DNA of 64,000 nucleotides from Marthasterias glacialis (GCA_911728455.2 OU452234.1:10515531-10579530), one strand, 5' to 3'. Shown: positions 1 to 11,894, counted from the stretch's first letter. Numbers and translations are program-made. Notes: generated from the sequence alone by a model not told the origin.

Positions 1-189
1 ATTGTCAGGAAATAAAATTTAAAAGGAAAAGCGATAACTCAGTAGAAATAACGAAACAAGTATTGTATACAACCTTCTCATGATTATTTGTCGTTCGTAA
101 TAATAATTATTTTTACATAATTTAAATACTATACAGTGATTTCGATTACTGCATATTATACAACTATTGACAGCTTCGAGTGCCGTGGT

Positions 190-430
190 AATAAACTACC
201 ACTCCCGAGGTGATCTCTGCCCCTCTATTTTCCCGAGGCGAAGCCGATGGGAAAATAGAAGGCCCCGGGGATCACCGAGGGAGTCGCAGTTTTAACCATA
301 GCACGAGTAAAAGCAGTCAATATTTGTGTTATAACAAACCATACATAAGTGTGCTTTTAACGCCTACGTACAAAGAAACTGCTGTTGTCATGGGTATATT
401 ACATTGGTTACTACGGGCATAGCGAGTTGC
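190..430. repeat. Palindromic dispersed repeat, family A, copy 1
   Basis: Nested inverted sequences: TATTTTCCC near 230 pairs with GGGAAAATA near 250, and the outer CTCCCGAGGTGATC pairs with GATCACCGAGGGAG. The same arrangement, including GATCACCGAGGGAGTCG and AGTTTTAACCA, recurs at about 33.27-33.38 kb. Non-autonomous hairpin element; no coding capacity. Confidence 0.65.
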
Positions 431-509
431 GTTCACGTGGCCTTCTAGTAACTAATAAGACTTATCATGTGACACGTTCTAAACTAATCAAAAGGCAGAA
501 TCTTTGTAA

Positions 510-1212
510 CCATACTTAGATTTTGCCTTGTGATTTGCTTAGATTGCGTCACATAATGACTTTTTTTACTAGAAAGCCTCGCTTTCGTAGCAACCAATGT
601 TCTATACCCACAGCAAACAGTGTACTATACCCATAGCAACCAGTGTACTAAACCCGTAGCAACCAGTGTCCTTTAACCGTAGCAACCAGTGTACTATACA
701 CGTAGCAACCAGTGTACTATACCCATAGCAATCAGTGTACTATACCCGTATCAACCAGTGAACTTTAACCGTAGCAACCAGTGTACTATACCAGTAGCAG
801 CAACAGCTTGTTGGTACGTAGAATCTACGTATGGGGTGTTATAAATCAAAACATGCGATGGGTAGCACCGTGGAAATCTCGAGTAAAAGCAGTAAAATGT
901 GTTTTGGTTTAAAACACCCCATAAGATACACTGCCATACACGTCTGGGCACCAAGAAGCTGCCGTTGCACCAAGAAGCTGCCGAGTATAACACACTGTTG
1001 ATATGGTTATAGTACATTAGTTGCTATGGGTGTAGTACATTGCTTGCTGGTACACTGGTTGTTATGGGTACAGTACATTAGTTGCTGTATGGGTGTAGTA
1101 CACTGGTTGCTAAGTGTCCAGTTCGTCGTGTCCGCGCGGCTTTCCAGTAAAAAAAATGACATATCATGTGACGCCCTCTAAACCAATCACGAGGCAAAAT
1201 CTATATATGGAG
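510..1212. mobile_element. Fold-back element with minisatellite arms
   Basis: The left end (510-575: GATTTTGCCTTGTGATT, then GCGTCACATAATGAC, then TTTACTAGAAAGCC) is the inverse of the right end (1130-1210). Inside each arm are tandem copies of a roughly 29-bp unit containing GTAGCAACCAGTGTACTATA: about seven copies at 590-790 and inverted copies at 1010-1115. The centre (790-1010) has no recognisable gene. A second copy of the right-end sequence lies at 430-510, so another partial element abuts it. Confidence 0.65.
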
Positions 1213-2287
1213 CGTTCAAAAATCAAAACATACAATGGCGATTTTTGTTGGTCTAAAAAATGCTACCTTGTCTGACCTTGAAAGTACTTCTGAAGAGGTT
1301 TGTACCGCAGTACGAACTCTGAAAATAGTAAGATTTCAATGGGAGACTTTTGAGACGTTAGCGGGCGCCCCAGTAAGCGGTCCTTTTCTATAGAGAGGTT
1401 TCACATGTCACCCGAGACCAGGCGCGTACGCAGGGGGGGGGGGGGTGTTTTGGCTGTTAAACACCCCCCTTTGTCCTGTAAAAATGGGGATGGAAAAGAG
1501 AGTACCGAAGTACAGAAAAGGAGAAAGAGGTTTTTTTTTATTACCGCTAAACAACTCTCGGGTATTTTCCCAAAAACTCCTTTCGTTGCCTACAAAAAAG
1601 ATCAAAACATACGGGAAAAGTTTATCAGAGCTAAACTCAACCAGAGTCCAACCGACTCATTCTCTCAACAGCTCACTTCTATCCCTCACGACTCTGGATT
1701 TATTGATGATCCAGATGAAACACTTAACATCCTAATCTCCTTATTGGAAGAACAATTCACCGATGACCAGGGTTTCACTTCTGAAAAGTGTCTGCATTTG
1801 GATTCACAATGTTCATTTTGAACTATAGCGAAAAAAAACTTTATGTCTCCAGAGTGAGACATGAGACCTACAGATTCTTCTAGAATCACCCACACCCGAA
1901 ACTGATGATTGCCCGAAATTGAGGCATGAAAACATGTTATTGCTACACAAGAGGATCTGAAAAAATATCCTCGCGGTCTCAGCCCATCCACAATTTTCAG
2001 ACGCGTTCTGTCAAAATGGCTCCTTCGGTCACTCACTTTGTGTGGCAAAATCAATCAATCCAGTACAGGGACTGCTTAAGTTAAATGCTGCCATCAACGG
2101 TTTTTCTTCTTTTTTTTTTCTTTTTTTGGTAAAGGATTAAAAAGTAAAATTGACTGCCATTGTTTACGCATTCTCCATCAAAAAAAGTTTTAGTTTGTAA
2201 AACTTATTGCTGATGTTTTGAATCCCAAGCCTTAAACGTAAAATCTTCTTAATAAAACTTGTTGCAGATCAGCGCTGTTCTTAAAGG
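1213..2287. other. Intergenic, with a half copy of a palindromic MITE
   Basis: GGGAGACTTTTGAGACG at about 1340-1356 and the following AGCGGGCG-type sequence match one arm of the hairpin element at 22.27 kb. A C/G run lies at 1434-1446. The short frames at 1.4-1.8 kb resemble nothing I know. Confidence 0.4.
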
Positions 2288-2288
2288 G

Positions 2289-2339
<51 letters not shown>

Positions 2340-2360
2340 GTTGGTTGGTTGGTTGGTTGG

Positions 2361-2410
<50 letters not shown>
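2288..2410 (+). repeat. (GATT)n microsatellite with a GGTT core
   Basis: A tetranucleotide GATT tract interrupted by a block of GGTT repeats (about 2330-2362) and then returning to GATT. Confidence 0.95.
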
Positions 2411-3059
2411 CTTTATATAAAAATATTGCGAGGTTGATTATGACCAACTTTGTTCCAACTTTTCTTTAAACTTACATCTAAAGTTTCTATACAAGTACAG
2501 ATTTTGATCAAGTGCATCCATCACAAATAACCTGACGTGACAGTTGGCATTTTCTCTTTCAAGCTTCCACTTTTTAATTGGTTATTTGTTTATTTTTTAG
2601 TAAATTTATTTTCATTAGTTTAAGAAAAAATGTATAAAGAAATAGCTTTTACAAACTGCTTTCCAAATAAAATGACTTATAGTACAAATCAAAAAATGTA
2701 CATATATGGCCTCACGTTTCGCCCACAGCTGATGGAGTCTTTAATTTATATCCGATCGGGTCACAAACACGTGTGGATTTATTTTGTGATTTTTTTTATA
2801 AAATACATTTAAAACAAATAACAGCAGGATGACTACCTGAACCCAGAGCCCCAAAGAACTCTCTAGTTTTTAGGAACTATTTCTCCATTTAGGCCGACTT
2901 CCCACCATTTGTTCTGGCACTGGAATGAAGTAATTATAAGCCATCTGGGATTGAGACTTTTACTCAACGAGTTTATTCCGTACATTCCTTGCGTTTGGGG
3001 TTTACTGTGGAATGTCACCTCATTATAAGATCTTCATTATTATGCAAATAAGGAGTTTT
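2411..3059. other. AT-rich intergenic sequence
   Basis: No gene, splice-bounded exon or repeat structure recognised. Confidence 0.4.
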
Positions 3060-3597
3060 GCAGCTGTTTCCGAAGAGCTCATTGGGGTGAATACTGCACG
3101 GTGTTAGTGGACCGTCTGCGGTGTGGAGGGCAGCATGGCCGTACCTCTCGGCTCTAACTTAGGATTTGGACGTCGCGTTTTCTGACGAACTTTACTAGTA
3201 AATGTGTCAAAATTTGCCACAGCCAGTCATGTGCATTCAGAAGTATTTCGGCAAACTGTTGCACTGTTGTAGAACCAATATTCTTCATCAAAGGCTTGGC
3301 CAGTGTTTGAAGTACGAGAAGTATGAACCTTGTGCATTATGGTTAATGGCCACACAGTTTTTACTACAAACTGCAGTGTGTTCATTACAACATTCACTGT
3401 TGAGCCCTTTAGTACATATTGCGAGTTCCATGAAATTCCCTAGTTCCGACTACAGACTTTAAGAAGCAAATTAATGTTAACTTCGGTGTTGAGCTTGCGA
3501 GTGGCTGGAGAGAGCTCCGGTGAGTCGCCCGAGACTGCATTGTAAAACTTCACGACCAATGCAAAAAAAAACAACGTTTCAACGACATCTTCCTGAG
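3060..3597 (+). other. Possible noncoding first exon with two strong donors
   Basis: A less AT-rich stretch with two consensus donors: CCG then GTGAGT (3520) and GAG then GTAAGG (3598). No long reading frame follows a convincing start. It could be the 5' exon of the transcript suggested at 5.1-9.8 kb. Splice-signal evidence only. Confidence 0.2.
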
Positions 3598-3797
3598 GTA
3601 AGGTTTGGGAATATTACCTAGGATTATTTATCCGCAGTCATAAACTTAAAATGTTCGTTAAATTACCCCCTTTTGGACTTGAACTGTAACATTGATGGGT
3701 TTCTGGGTTGGTTTCTTAAGTCAGAGACGGGGAACGTACGGTACCCCTAAAGTAACGTTTAAAAACAAATCGAAAAGAAAGAACAAAGTTGTAGTTA

Positions 3798-4060
3798 TTT
3801 CGTTCCCTCGAGATATATTATTGCCTTCTCAAGAAATAATTACGTTTCATTGCCTCCAAATAATATTTCTTCCCCTGGATATAATGTTTCATTCCCTCGA
3901 AGTACTTGTTCGTCCCCTCGAAATAATATTTTGCTCCCTCTAAATAGTATTTCGTCCCCTGGAAATATCATTTAGTCTCCTCGAATTATCATTTCGTCCC
4001 CTTGAGATATAATTTCGTGGGAACGAAATATTATTTCATTCCCTAGAAATAATTAAGCGG
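3798..4060. repeat. Degenerate minisatellite, about 27 bp
   Basis: About nine diverged copies of a unit like TTTCGTCCCCTCGAAATAAT. Similar degenerate sequence recurs at 5050-5110. AT-biased inverted pieces (TTCGTGGGAACGAA at about 4014) suggest small hairpins. Confidence 0.7.
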
Positions 4061-4166
4061 CTACAGAGCCCTTTCCGAGTCTTTCCTAGGTCGCCAGGGA
4101 TTTAACAGCGTGGTTATTTATTTATTGTTTATTTATTTATGCATTTTTTTTGTTCACGTCGTTTTC

Positions 4167-4748
4167 TTAAAGGGCCCCTGAAGTAAATATTATTTAGGAA
4201 CATATTTTTTGCTACTTTCCAATCTACTTAAGTGTATGAATTGTCATCTCATTTTCGTTAATTTTATTGAAGAGTGCACTTCTTAAAACATTTAAAAAGG
4301 TCCATGCTTTTCTGAACAACCAAGGGTGCTGTTGCCGTGATGTCATTTCAGGGAGACACTGGTTTTCTGTTGAAATTCATAAAATTCCAAGCCCAAAAAT
4401 TTGCTTATTGAAAGCATTTGTGAGAAAGGTTTGCTTATTGGCTTACGGCCATGAACTGACACGACAACGAACCACTAAAGAAAAGAAAGTTTACGACGCG
4501 AAATATCCTAAATTCTGTCAAGTTTGTGTGCACAAACAAATTGCACGGTGGGGTTTCTGCCTTTATAATTATGATAGCACACGTTTGCTCATGAATGTGG
4601 ACATTTGCATTAGCATACAAACCAAAAGTCACCAAATTACTCTTGCAAATGACAAAAAGAAAATTGAAAATGAGGTAAAATTTGATACAAAGGTGCATTT
4701 CCAAGGATTGCATTACAAAAATTACATTTCATGGGCCATTTTTAAATA
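4167..4748. mobile_element. Possible non-autonomous DNA transposon
   Basis: The ends are imperfect inverted repeats: AAAGGGCCCCTGAAGTAAAT at 4169 against the inverse of the 4706-4741 end (AATGGCCCATGAAATGTAAT). The open frame inside (4267-4749, no ATG start) has no recognisable domain. Target-site duplications were not resolved. Confidence 0.38.
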
Positions 4749-4749
4749 A

Positions 4750-5503
4750 AGATTGATTAATTTCTAGTGCAGAGAGAAAAGAAGCGCTAATAACTGTATT
4801 CTGTATACTAGTCTTAAGCTGTCGGCGTACAAAGTAAAAACTGTTCAGCAATTTTGTATGGATAAAGATTAGAGGCATTATTGGCAACAAAGGGGATGTC
4901 AATCATTCTGCTGGGCTTTGGTATTTTGCTCATCAAGGAGAGTCAGTGAAATACAACTCGATGTAGTTGTAAGAGAAATAGTCAAAAATAATAGTTTTAG
5001 TAACACAAAAATGTCCTTGCATATCAAGGACTCCGTACTAGCTAAATTATTTCGTTCCCACGAAATAATTACATCTCGTTACATCGAAGAATTTTTTTCC
5101 ACAAAATAATTTCAAGTTTATTTTATTTCATTGATTAGCAGAGATTTGGACCAACTTGAAGCAGCCAGCAGCGAGCTCCCGTGCAGCCAAGATGCAAGAG
5201 ACATTGATGGGACTGATTCGTGAGGAGAGAAAACGTCTTTGTTGTGATGACTCTCAAGAGACTGTGACCAGATGTGAGTTGAAGATTTATGGGTGCGGTA
5301 TGTGTGTGTGTTTTGTCTATGGATCTTGACGTATTGGAGTCGTCAACGGATCGAGGTAATATAAGAACTTTGCCGCATCCGACCTCCACTTTTCAAGTTC
5401 GCATGTTTGACCTTTTTTATTTTTCAAGAAACTGGCGGAAAACACGTTAATTGTTGACCTATATTAAAAAAAAAAATGAAAAGAAGAAGTAAACATTTTC
5501 AGA
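4750..5503. other. Intergenic, with one exon-like segment
   Basis: The stretch after TTAGCAG (about 5140-5280) contains a good ATG context (AAGATGC) and a short frame beginning MQETLMGLIREERKRL, running into a possible donor. It resembles no known family. Elsewhere only AT-rich sequence. Confidence 0.2.
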
Positions 5504-5783
5504 GACCAATTAATAACCTCACTCCAAGAAGTCCCCTCGATCCATTAAGCGAAAGTAGTCCCGGCCGATTTTCTACCTCCCAGGTAGTACTTAACAAGCA
5601 TGACACTTCTTTTCAGAACTAAGTTTTCCCCCGAATACCGAAATCTACTCCATGGTAGTAGAATAATAACAGGACAAGCTCTCAGATCAATCTATTGTAT
5701 CAAAGTAGATATAATAACATTATGTTACCGCAACCAAATATACATTGATATAGCACCGTCCAATGCCTCAAAACCTTTATAAG
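5504..5783 (+). repeat. Dispersed palindromic repeat, family B, copy 1
   Basis: Shares successive blocks with copies at 5788 and 62532: GGCGAAAGTAGT-type, CTACCTCCCCAGGTAGTACT, AGAACTAAGTT, GACAAG-TTCTCA and AAAGTAGATATAAT. Ends with a block whose inverse begins the copy at 62.5 kb. No coding potential. Confidence 0.65.
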
Positions 5784-5787
5784 TAAA

Positions 5788-6056
5788 ATTAATAAACTCG
5801 CTTCGCGGCAGTGAAGTTATCCGCGAAGTTCCCTCGATCCACCTGGCGAAAGTAGTCGTTGTCCCGGTCGATCTCCTACCTCCCCAGGTAGTACTTGCAG
5901 GACAGTATTTTTGGAACTAAATTGTCTCCCGAATTCTGAAATCTACTCCGCGATAGTAGAAAAATAACATGACAAGTTCTCACAAGAACATTCTACTGTA
6001 TATAGCAAAGTAGATATAATCACATGGTGTTACCGCAAACCAAATATACAAGCAGT
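5788..6056 (+). repeat. Dispersed palindromic repeat, family B, copy 2
   Basis: Direct tandem neighbour of copy 1 with the same blocks in the same order, preceded by the self-complementary CTTCGCGGCAGTGAAGTTAT segment. Confidence 0.65.
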
Positions 6057-7180
6057 AAAATTATTGATAGTGCTCAATTATAGTGGAGGTCGGATAACGC
6101 AAGTTGGCCTTCAAGATAAAGACAAGAGTGAGAAGACTGCGAACGGTAAGAGAAGATCTAACCCGTTCTCTTGCAGAGTCCCTCCCTTTTGTAACGCCCC
6201 TCCCCAAACGATGTTCGACGATCTTGTTGATGTTGTCCTTGCTTGTGTAGCTTCCAAGGTGACTTCACACTGTCTTGGCATTTCTTGATTTGCATATTGG
6301 TCAAAGCCAATGATGCTTTTTAAGTTAGGAGACTAGTCTTACTGGAAATATGTCATGGTTGATACTTCAAGTCGTCTGTTGTCATGTTTATTTTTAATTG
6401 TCATGATTTTGTAACTTCAAACAACCAAACGTTTAAAAAAAGTAATGTGCAAAATCCAACTACAACTTCTATCATAATAATAGCCAACACTTTTTTCTAA
6501 AGACCTGAGTAATTGTTTTGAGCAAATTAACCAACAATAACATTTTCCCGACCTCTCTAGGCTTTTTACTGTTGCCCAAAAAAAACATTCAGTCAAATAT
6601 TACAGTCCAATCACCATTCATTTTGATGATTAATGTTTGAATCGGGAGTAATAAATAGTTAATTTAGACAAGCTAAATTAATATTTACATCTTCCTAATA
6701 TCAGCATTACATCATTCTGAATGTAAAACTGAGCATGAATAAGACTAAAATTCAAAAATTAATAAGACAATAAATAAGCAACATTACCGTCACCCTTGCC
6801 CATTAAATTTAAATCAAAGTTCAAATAGAGAAAAAGAGGGAAACTTGTTTTAAAAAAAAATTAAACAATTTTTTTTAAAGCTGTAATCCCAACGAAATGC
6901 AATCTATAATATTAAAATTTAATAGGGCCCATAGCAAAAAACAACTTGCTTAAGAACCACTTATTTGTAAGCGCAAACGAAAGAAAGGAATAAGTTTAAG
7001 AAAAATAAAAACAACAAACAACAACAAGAGAAAGAAGACAACAGAGAAGAAAGGAGGGGGGAAAAGAGCCGGTCATCATGGTGGAAAGACGTCAGAGATG
7101 CCTAGGTAGGTATAAATGGTAAGACGGTCAAGACCTAGAGTATCTATAGTGTTGGCCTAGAGTTAAGACTAACTCTCTAC
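6057..7180. other. AT-rich intergenic sequence
   Basis: Long A/T runs, a purine-rich stretch (about 6970-7060) and one short frame at 6064-6288 without recognisable similarity. No gene called. Confidence 0.4.
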
Positions 7181-8930
7181 TCTTTCAACAGGTTTACTGG
7201 TATAGGTAAGGTATCAGGTGTGACTGCTGTAGTACTTAGTCTTGATTCTAAGATGATCAATCTCATTTCCTCTGTGGTGACACCTTACATGAACTTTCAC
7301 ACACAGTAAAAACAAGTCCCTAAACGACTATAAAATGTAATAGTGTCTTTGAGCCAAGACTAAGTACTTCGCTGTCATCAGTAAACACAGAACTTGAGTA
7401 GACGGTGATGACCTGATGATAGACTGGAGGCCAGTAGTGCGGGGTGTTTGCAGCAAAGGTTAAGTATAAAAGGTGGAGTATCGGGTAATAACCTTTTCCT
7501 CCACAGCTCTTAACCACCTTTCTCCAACAGCCTTCTAACTTTTTCCTTCACAGGTCATAACCCCCTTTTTCCAACAGCCTTCTAACGTTTTCCTCCACAG
7601 CTCCTAACCATCTTTCTCCAACAGCCTTCTGACGTTTTCCTCCACAGCTCCTAACCACCTTTCTCCAACAGCCTTCTAACGTTTTCCTTCACAGGTCATA
7701 ACCTAGCCTACTCAGGCTGCAATCTGTTTTTGTTTTCCACAGTCAATTATCTGTTCTTCCCGAAAGTGGATGTTGTGGCAGGTGATTGTGAATTGAAACA
7801 CAGAATTGAGTAGACAATGTTGAATCTCCCTTTGACGTTTCTGATGCGTGACCAGAAGTCAGTGGGGTCGATAAAGTCAGGTGTTTGCAGCAAAGGTTAA
7901 GTATACAAGGTAAAGTATAAGGTAAAGTATGAGGGTAAGTGTGAACGAAAAATAACCTTTCCACCCACAGGTTATAACCTTGTTTTTTGTTTTCTAGAGT
8001 CTGCTCTTTCTCAAATTGATGTTGTGTCAGGCGATTACAAACCAATGTCAGCTCCAGGACACCGTACATAACAACAGTGTGGTAAATTTGGGGTCATCTC
8101 GGGTAATATGGTGAACTTGACTTTGGCTAATTGATGTGAAACCAAAATGCTAACCTTTCTAGATGATCGTTTTCTTGCAAAAGCAGATCATGTTTTCGTC
8201 TTGAAGGTGATGAAGTAGTTCGTGTGTTGACATCTTCACTGAACTGAGGTTGTGCCTACCAGCAGGGACTGGGGTCATGCAAAAGATTTGGTAATGTATC
8301 GGGATAAATAACTTACGAGTTACTGGAGAAGAAACTACCAACTAAATGGACAACAACTCAATCAAGAAATTTGGAGGATCACAAACAATCTAAACATCAT
8401 TTTATTGATAACTTTGAAAGGAAAAGCGAAATATGCATTTAAAAAAAAAGATTTTTGGTCTTTCAAACAAATATCTTAAGCAGAAAAGACAGCTGTAACC
8501 AGCAGTCAAGATACTAAAATCATTTGAGATTTGACATCATGGACAACCCCCCAACCACCGAGGTAAAACAACTTAAGAACCAGTTGACTTGCTTAAGATA
8601 AATGTGCTTGTACAATCCAAACAAAATTTGCAACAGTTCTTGAAACAATAGGAGTCGACTGTTCATGCAATCTATCAAAAACATGGATAAATATAGTGAC
8701 AAATTGGTCTGGGCCTATGTTTTTCTATTCCCCCTCAGTTCAGTTCTCTCTTGTGCCGTGGTGACTACAACCGGACCTGTTGCGATGTGATTCAGTGGAG
8801 GATAAAGATGCAGAGAGCCAACAACAGACAGCCTCGTACATGTAAGTTTGAAAAGATTCATTCTTAAATCTTTTCTTTGAAGAGAAGGTTCATCCCTAAT
8901 ATTTGACAAAGGAGTTCAGAACTAGCTCAT
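7181..8930 (+). other. Series of exon-like modules with strong acceptors
   Basis: At least four segments begin right after pyrimidine tracts ending in AG: TTTTTGTTTTCCACAG (7742), TTTTGTTTTCTAG (7997), ACCTTTCTAG (8162) and TTCTATTCCCCCTCAG (8739). The last, 8740-8838, is open in one frame (FSSLLCRGDYNRTCCDVIQW and on) and ends at the consensus donor GTAAGT. Modules at 7.75 and 8.0 kb both encode a DVV(A/S)GD-like peptide soon after the acceptor. Could be exons of a rapidly evolving or noncoding transcript; no family recognised. Confidence 0.22.
7497..7700 (+). repeat. 47-bp minisatellite, about four copies
   Basis: Unit CAGCCTTCTAACGTTTTCCT followed by CCACAGCTCCTAACCACCTT. The unit itself resembles a splice acceptor region (pyrimidines followed by CAG), so the array multiplies acceptor-like sites. 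Confidence 0.75.
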
Positions 8931-9269
8931 TTGAAGGTTTGAAAAAGTCAATTTGAAAGAAAACATTCGTTCCCATCTTGCAGTTTTCAAAAAACACCAT
9001 ACAACCAATTGGTGGGAAACTTCATTAAAATAGGAGCTCAAGTTTTCAGAAAATTTTAACACAACACAAAAAATAAACAAACTAATTGAATGTCGTGTCC
9101 TTTTGTGTGTGCATATTCAATGAGTTGAAGAACTGACTGAAGCTGGAAGAGAATTTCTTGCACATAACAGCATTTAGACTTCTATTTCTCAAAAACAGCT
9201 GATATTTGTATTATTACTATAAAAGGACTTATTAAAAAGTTGATCTTTGCAAACTGTTTATTGTCTACC

Positions 9270-9780
9270 GCAGATTGAGACAATGACCTTAGAGATGACA
9301 TACACCCAACCTTGAGGCTAAGCTATGCTTTTTGGACTGTGTGCCACCACCTGAAGGACTGTGTCAAGTCGAGCCAGATGACATAACACTACAAGTTCAC
9401 ACTGTGATGAGGCGAAATAACGCTTTTTGGACTATGTGCCACCAGCTGAAGGACTTAGTCAAGTTCAGCTCTTATTTGACTCTCCGCTATCGTTGAAGTG
9501 ACGTAGAAATATTGGGGCTTCAATTGAAACTAACACTTTTTTGGACAGCCACCAACTGAAGAAAGTCTGTGCCAAGTCTAGCCAGATTATTCCCCGATTC
9601 AGCTCGTGTTCAACTGAAACAAGCTGGACCATGAGGGCGCCTTACTCTATGAAGACACTTGAGGAGAGCCCAACCTTAAACCTGGTCCGAATTTGCGTCT
9701 GTTGCTCATACTGTGCTTTAACGCATGCTCACGTGATGGTCAAGCTGCAGCCACATTCCACTGCCAACTGATTCGGACAC
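9270..9780 (+). other. Exon-like segment with a threefold internal repeat
   Basis: Follows TTGTCTACCGCAG (9273). The block TTTTTGGACTGTGTGCCACC and following CTGAAGGACT recurs at about 9330, 9424 and 9540 in diverging form. No long frame fits a known protein. Possible terminal exon of the transcript suggested upstream, or simply a local repeat. Confidence 0.25.
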
Positions 9781-11324
9781 GGCCTTAGTGTCAAAGACTT
9801 TTCTTGAATCCACCAAACTCCAACACCATTTTGTACAATGAATAGCTCGTACTCCTACCAGTTAGTTTAGAATACAACTTTCTTTAAAGATGGTACAGCT
9901 TAAACCTAAACACATGTAGCGCAATGTATGAAGCGTTTTACTTGCCGAAATTTTTTGTCGAAAAATAAGTGAAAATGTAAAAAGTTATTATAAGTTGCAT
10001 AGAGTGGAAAATTAGCCACATTCTTTGCAACTAAAAAATTTATTTCTATGCAAACATGTACCTCAAAAACCCAAAGGTGTACCACTATGTGACGTTTCTT
10101 TTTAACTAAGGAGCCCAGGGATTAGACTTGCTCATGTTCTAATAATTTTCAGTTATGAAAAAAATGGTTTGTAGAATAATTTATTTGATGAAGGTAGACA
10201 ACCAGCAGACAAAATCTTCCCCAACCTGGCTTTTGGACTGACCTTTTGGCTACATTATGGTGTTTACAACTACCAAGGTACTTTTAGGTCATGAAGTTTT
10301 TTTGTGTGGGATAAAAATCAATTGGAAATGTTCTGGACCAATCATCTACACTTGCCAGGCAAACTTTACACATTGCTCAGTAAGTATAATTCAAAGATGT
10401 GTGTGAAACTCAACGTGTACACTTGAGCGAAAATATACAGAATGCATATTTACGTACAGAGAAATTCGCCATCAACTTAAACTCCGCGGTGCAAGCACAA
10501 ACCATGGCCACAATCACTACACCAGGGCTCGGTTTCACAAACAGCTTAGATTGATCACCTCATTACCTTATTAACACCTCACCCAGTGCACCAACCACTA
10601 TGCAATCTGCGCATTATATGCAAAATGGTAAAGCGTAATTTTATAAAACTTGCATTTTGTCTACTAGAGCTCAAAAATATTTTTAAAGTAGATAGTTATA
10701 AATAATTGTCTTTTTGTAGTGTTTTTTATTGCAGTTTATCTGAAGTAATGATACTGTAACAAGGCCCAAGTTAACATTATCATTATATTAAATGGTACCA
10801 GACTATATTGTCTTCTAGTCTCGGCTTGGTAAGGCAGTGTCTGAATTGACAGATTCGGCAGTGGCTACTGCTGCATTGATGAAAACGCCCAATCCTCAAC
10901 ATTGTCCTTGCAGCCTATAGCCGAAGTCGCTTTATTCGGACGCCGCCTTACATGATTGAATAGACAAAACAAGATGGCCGCTCCCATTATGAAAAAGTTC
11001 TACAGCAGTCAGTCATTAATTTCAAGCTTTAGATTTCACGATAACAATTAAACATGTGCTACATTATAGTTTGTAAAATGCATGGAATGTTTTTGAAGTT
11101 ATGGTGCAGGGAACAATTTCATCAGGCAAATTTGCCCAGCAACATGTTTGGACTGAGCATGTGTTGTGCACACAAGGATGAATGTGACACCAATATAGCA
11201 AAATGCTGTTTTTTGAATGGCAGCCGATGCATTTTGAATAGCATTTTGCTTTGTTATAGAAGAGAAATTGTTCACTCATTATTTTATGTAAGTAGCGAGT
11301 TGTGGCCGAGATGACTCAAACATC
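9781..11324. other. Intergenic, with diverged MITE pieces
   Basis: At 10796-10830 ACCAGACTATATTGTC and the following AGTCTCGGCTTGG-type sequence match the interior of the element at 11.51-11.69 kb. GGTTTCACAAACAGC at about 10531 resembles the end of other MITEs here. Otherwise AT-rich and empty. Confidence 0.4.
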
Positions 11325-11483
11325 GAACTCAAGTCCTGGGGTGGATTTCACAAAACTAGTCAAAACTTAGGACTAATCCTAACTTATGACTAGTCCTATA
11401 CGTTAGGATTAGTTACTTGTCCTAACTCGAGATAAGAGTAGTCCTAGTGCTTTGTGAAAATAATCCACCCCTGGTGTTCGAGT
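11325..11483. mobile_element. MITE with terminal inverted repeats (GGGGTGGATTTCACAAA)
   Basis: Left end TGGGGTGGATTTCACAAA (11337) is the inverse of TTTGTGAAAATAATCCACCC (11451). The interior repeats CTTAGGACTAATCCTAACTT-type words in both orientations. A partial relative lies at 59.06-59.12 kb. Confidence 0.75.
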
Positions 11484-11512
11484 TATCTGAACGTGGGTTT
11501 TAATCCAGGCCC

Positions 11513-11694
11513 TAATAGACCTTTATCATGCTGCCACCATCTTGGTCATGTTCCCTGTATCCAATAACAGTAAAAGATGCTAATATTCATTGCACAAAAA
11601 GGAACCAGACTATTTGCCCTTCCAGTCTCAGTTTGGTTACATTGGTTTGAATGGGAGAAAATCAAGATGGCCACGCCATGATAAAGGTCTATTG
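11513..11694. mobile_element. MITE with terminal inverted repeats (AATAGACCTTTATCATG)
   Basis: AATAGACCTTTATCATG at the left end is mirrored by CATGATAAAGGTCTATT at the right. The interior AGTCTCAGTTTGGTTAC recurs inverted at about 22.19 kb and in diverged form at 10.8 kb. Confidence 0.75.
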
Positions 11695-11894
11695 CATACA
11701 TGTAGAGCTACTTTTAGCAGAAAATTTGTTTACCAATATTATGCTAAGCAAAATTAAGTTAGATAGTGGCCAGTCAAAGATTGTACATGTTAAATTGTAT
11801 TTTGCCTGGTAACATTATTCATTATACTGGTATGCAAAAACTTGTTTGTTCTTAGCTATTTTTGTGCTTAAGCAGCTTTATGAAATTGGGCCCA
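11695..11894. mobile_element. MITE ending in AAGCAGCTTTATGAAATTGG
   Basis: The right end, TGCTTAAGCAGCTTTATG then AAATTGGGCCC, is the inverse of the family end seen at 59163 (CCCAATTTCATAGAGCTGCT). The left end begins GTAGAGCTACTTTTAGCAG. It directly abuts the preceding MITE. Confidence 0.65.

Noticed and set aside
2232-2447. Ser-Ile-Asn-Gln repeat protein on the - strand
   Set aside because: It is the translation of the GATT microsatellite.
4267-4749. A 160-codon open frame
   Set aside because: It lacks an ATG at its start, has no domain signature, and sits within a segment bounded by inverted repeats.
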